Assembly: GCA_018857735.1 (NCBI GenBank)
Contig: JABMCL010000460.1
Coordinates: 984,501 to 1,048,500, forward strand
From: Alviniconcha marisindica
Lineage: Eukaryota > Mollusca > Gastropoda > Provannidae
Length of the DNA stretch: 64,000 bases
Direction: 5' to 3'
Each line of letters starts with the position of its first letter. The stretch's first letter is position 1. The notes beneath the pieces were generated by a model. That model worked only from the letters and a program-made list of their open reading frames with translations. It was not told the origin of the DNA and made no database searches. A program made the translations under genes and the position numbers. Shown in pieces: positions 63,358 to 64,000 of the stretch.

Positions 63358-64000
63358 CTGAAAAAACAACAACAAAAACACACATAACAACTCCAAAATA
63401 CAATGTCTCGCATGAAAAAACAACAACTAAAAACAACAACATTGCATATCACATGCGCAGGGTAACTTTTAAGAAGAAGTTCTGCTCAAGAAGAAACAAT
63501 TATTTTTAAAAATTCTTCATGTACATTTTCTTTGTATTTTCAGTTCTCTTAAGACAAATTTGTGCACCATCCAGACAGTGCCAGTCATCCAATGACAACA
63601 GCACTTTCCGTTTACTCTCCATCAGAACAAAAATCATTGGTCAAAGATTGATTGATCATTTTTATATAGCACTTCCAAGCACACTCACTGCACTCTAGTC
63701 GCAAGTGCCTGAATGAGTGACCATAGCTTTGCACAGCAGGTTTTTGAATATCCACCGAAATGGTGTACTTACAGTGTTGTTTGGTTGTACATTTCTGGTC
63801 CCAAGCGAAACTGCTGCCATCTCAGCACATATTTTGTGTACACCATATAACCATGCACCAGTTTACAGTTGTTGTTTTTTTAAGCCACCTACATAGGGTG
63901 CATGTGAGTTTAGCTGTTACCTGTGACCTGCACTTTTGGCAGAATGCCTGGGATCTCTTACAAGCTACTGCAGTAACATGGGGATGGTACAGATACTGAA
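63358..64000 (-). other. EFCAB6-like intron running off the window, with SINE family B
   Basis: No exon is seen after the acceptor at 63,358. From about 63,650 to the window end lies a family B SINE copy (TTTTTATATAGCACTTCC, TGCACTTTTGGCAGAATGCC, GGGGATGG near the end). Its tRNA-like head would lie just beyond position 64,000. Confidence 0.7.

Overview
The window is animal nuclear DNA. It carries four intron-rich protein genes with GT-AG introns, all with clear animal orthologues, set among microsatellites, minisatellites and tRNA-derived SINEs. No bacterial gene, operon or CRISPR array was seen. The repeat style (very long AC/GT and CT/GA tracts, SINE-tail satellites, a fold-back element with a tandem-repeat core) and the presence of a cilium/sperm-type EF-hand protein suggest a lophotrochozoan, most likely a mollusc. 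That taxonomic call is inference only.

Layout. Positions 1-19,600 are repeat-dominated with no gene I can name. They hold a run of satellite arrays (2.1-4.4, 8.3-9.4, 9.4-10.4, 15.4-16.9 and 17.1-18.0 kb), SINE and LINE remnants, and three weak candidate first exons or ORFs (4767, 11092, 14843). From 19,693 to 32,347 (+) lies PWP1 in 15 coding exons (537 aa). From 49,609 down to 34,900 (-) lies CDC37 in 11 coding exons (379 aa), convergent with PWP1. From 51,085 to 53,167 (+) lies TAF12 in 4 coding exons (147 aa), divergent from CDC37 with 1.5 kb between start codons. From 63,357 down to 56,487 (-) lie the last 8 coding exons of an EFCAB6-like multi-EF-hand gene, convergent with TAF12; its 5' part is beyond the window. 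I rebuilt the exons by hand from splice sites, phase and family knowledge. All four models keep frame through every junction.

Three are housekeeping genes: ribosome biogenesis/chromatin (PWP1), HSP90-kinase chaperoning (CDC37) and TFIID/SAGA transcription initiation (TAF12). EFCAB6 is a calcium-binding axonemal/sperm-type protein. I see no functional cluster, only neighbours.

The most unusual feature is a pattern repeated across unrelated genes. Several intronic tandem arrays start at an exon edge and use a monomer that contains that exon's own splice site plus some coding sequence: CDC37 exon 7 donor, CDC37 exon 8 acceptor, EFCAB6 acceptor at 60,968 and donor at 60,293. There are also smaller two-copy versions at PWP1 exons 4 and 6. 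The result is strings of decoy donors or acceptors beside the true sites. Separately, two satellites can be traced to transposable elements: a 43-bp array to the arm tips of a fold-back element, and a 93-bp array to a SINE-like tail.
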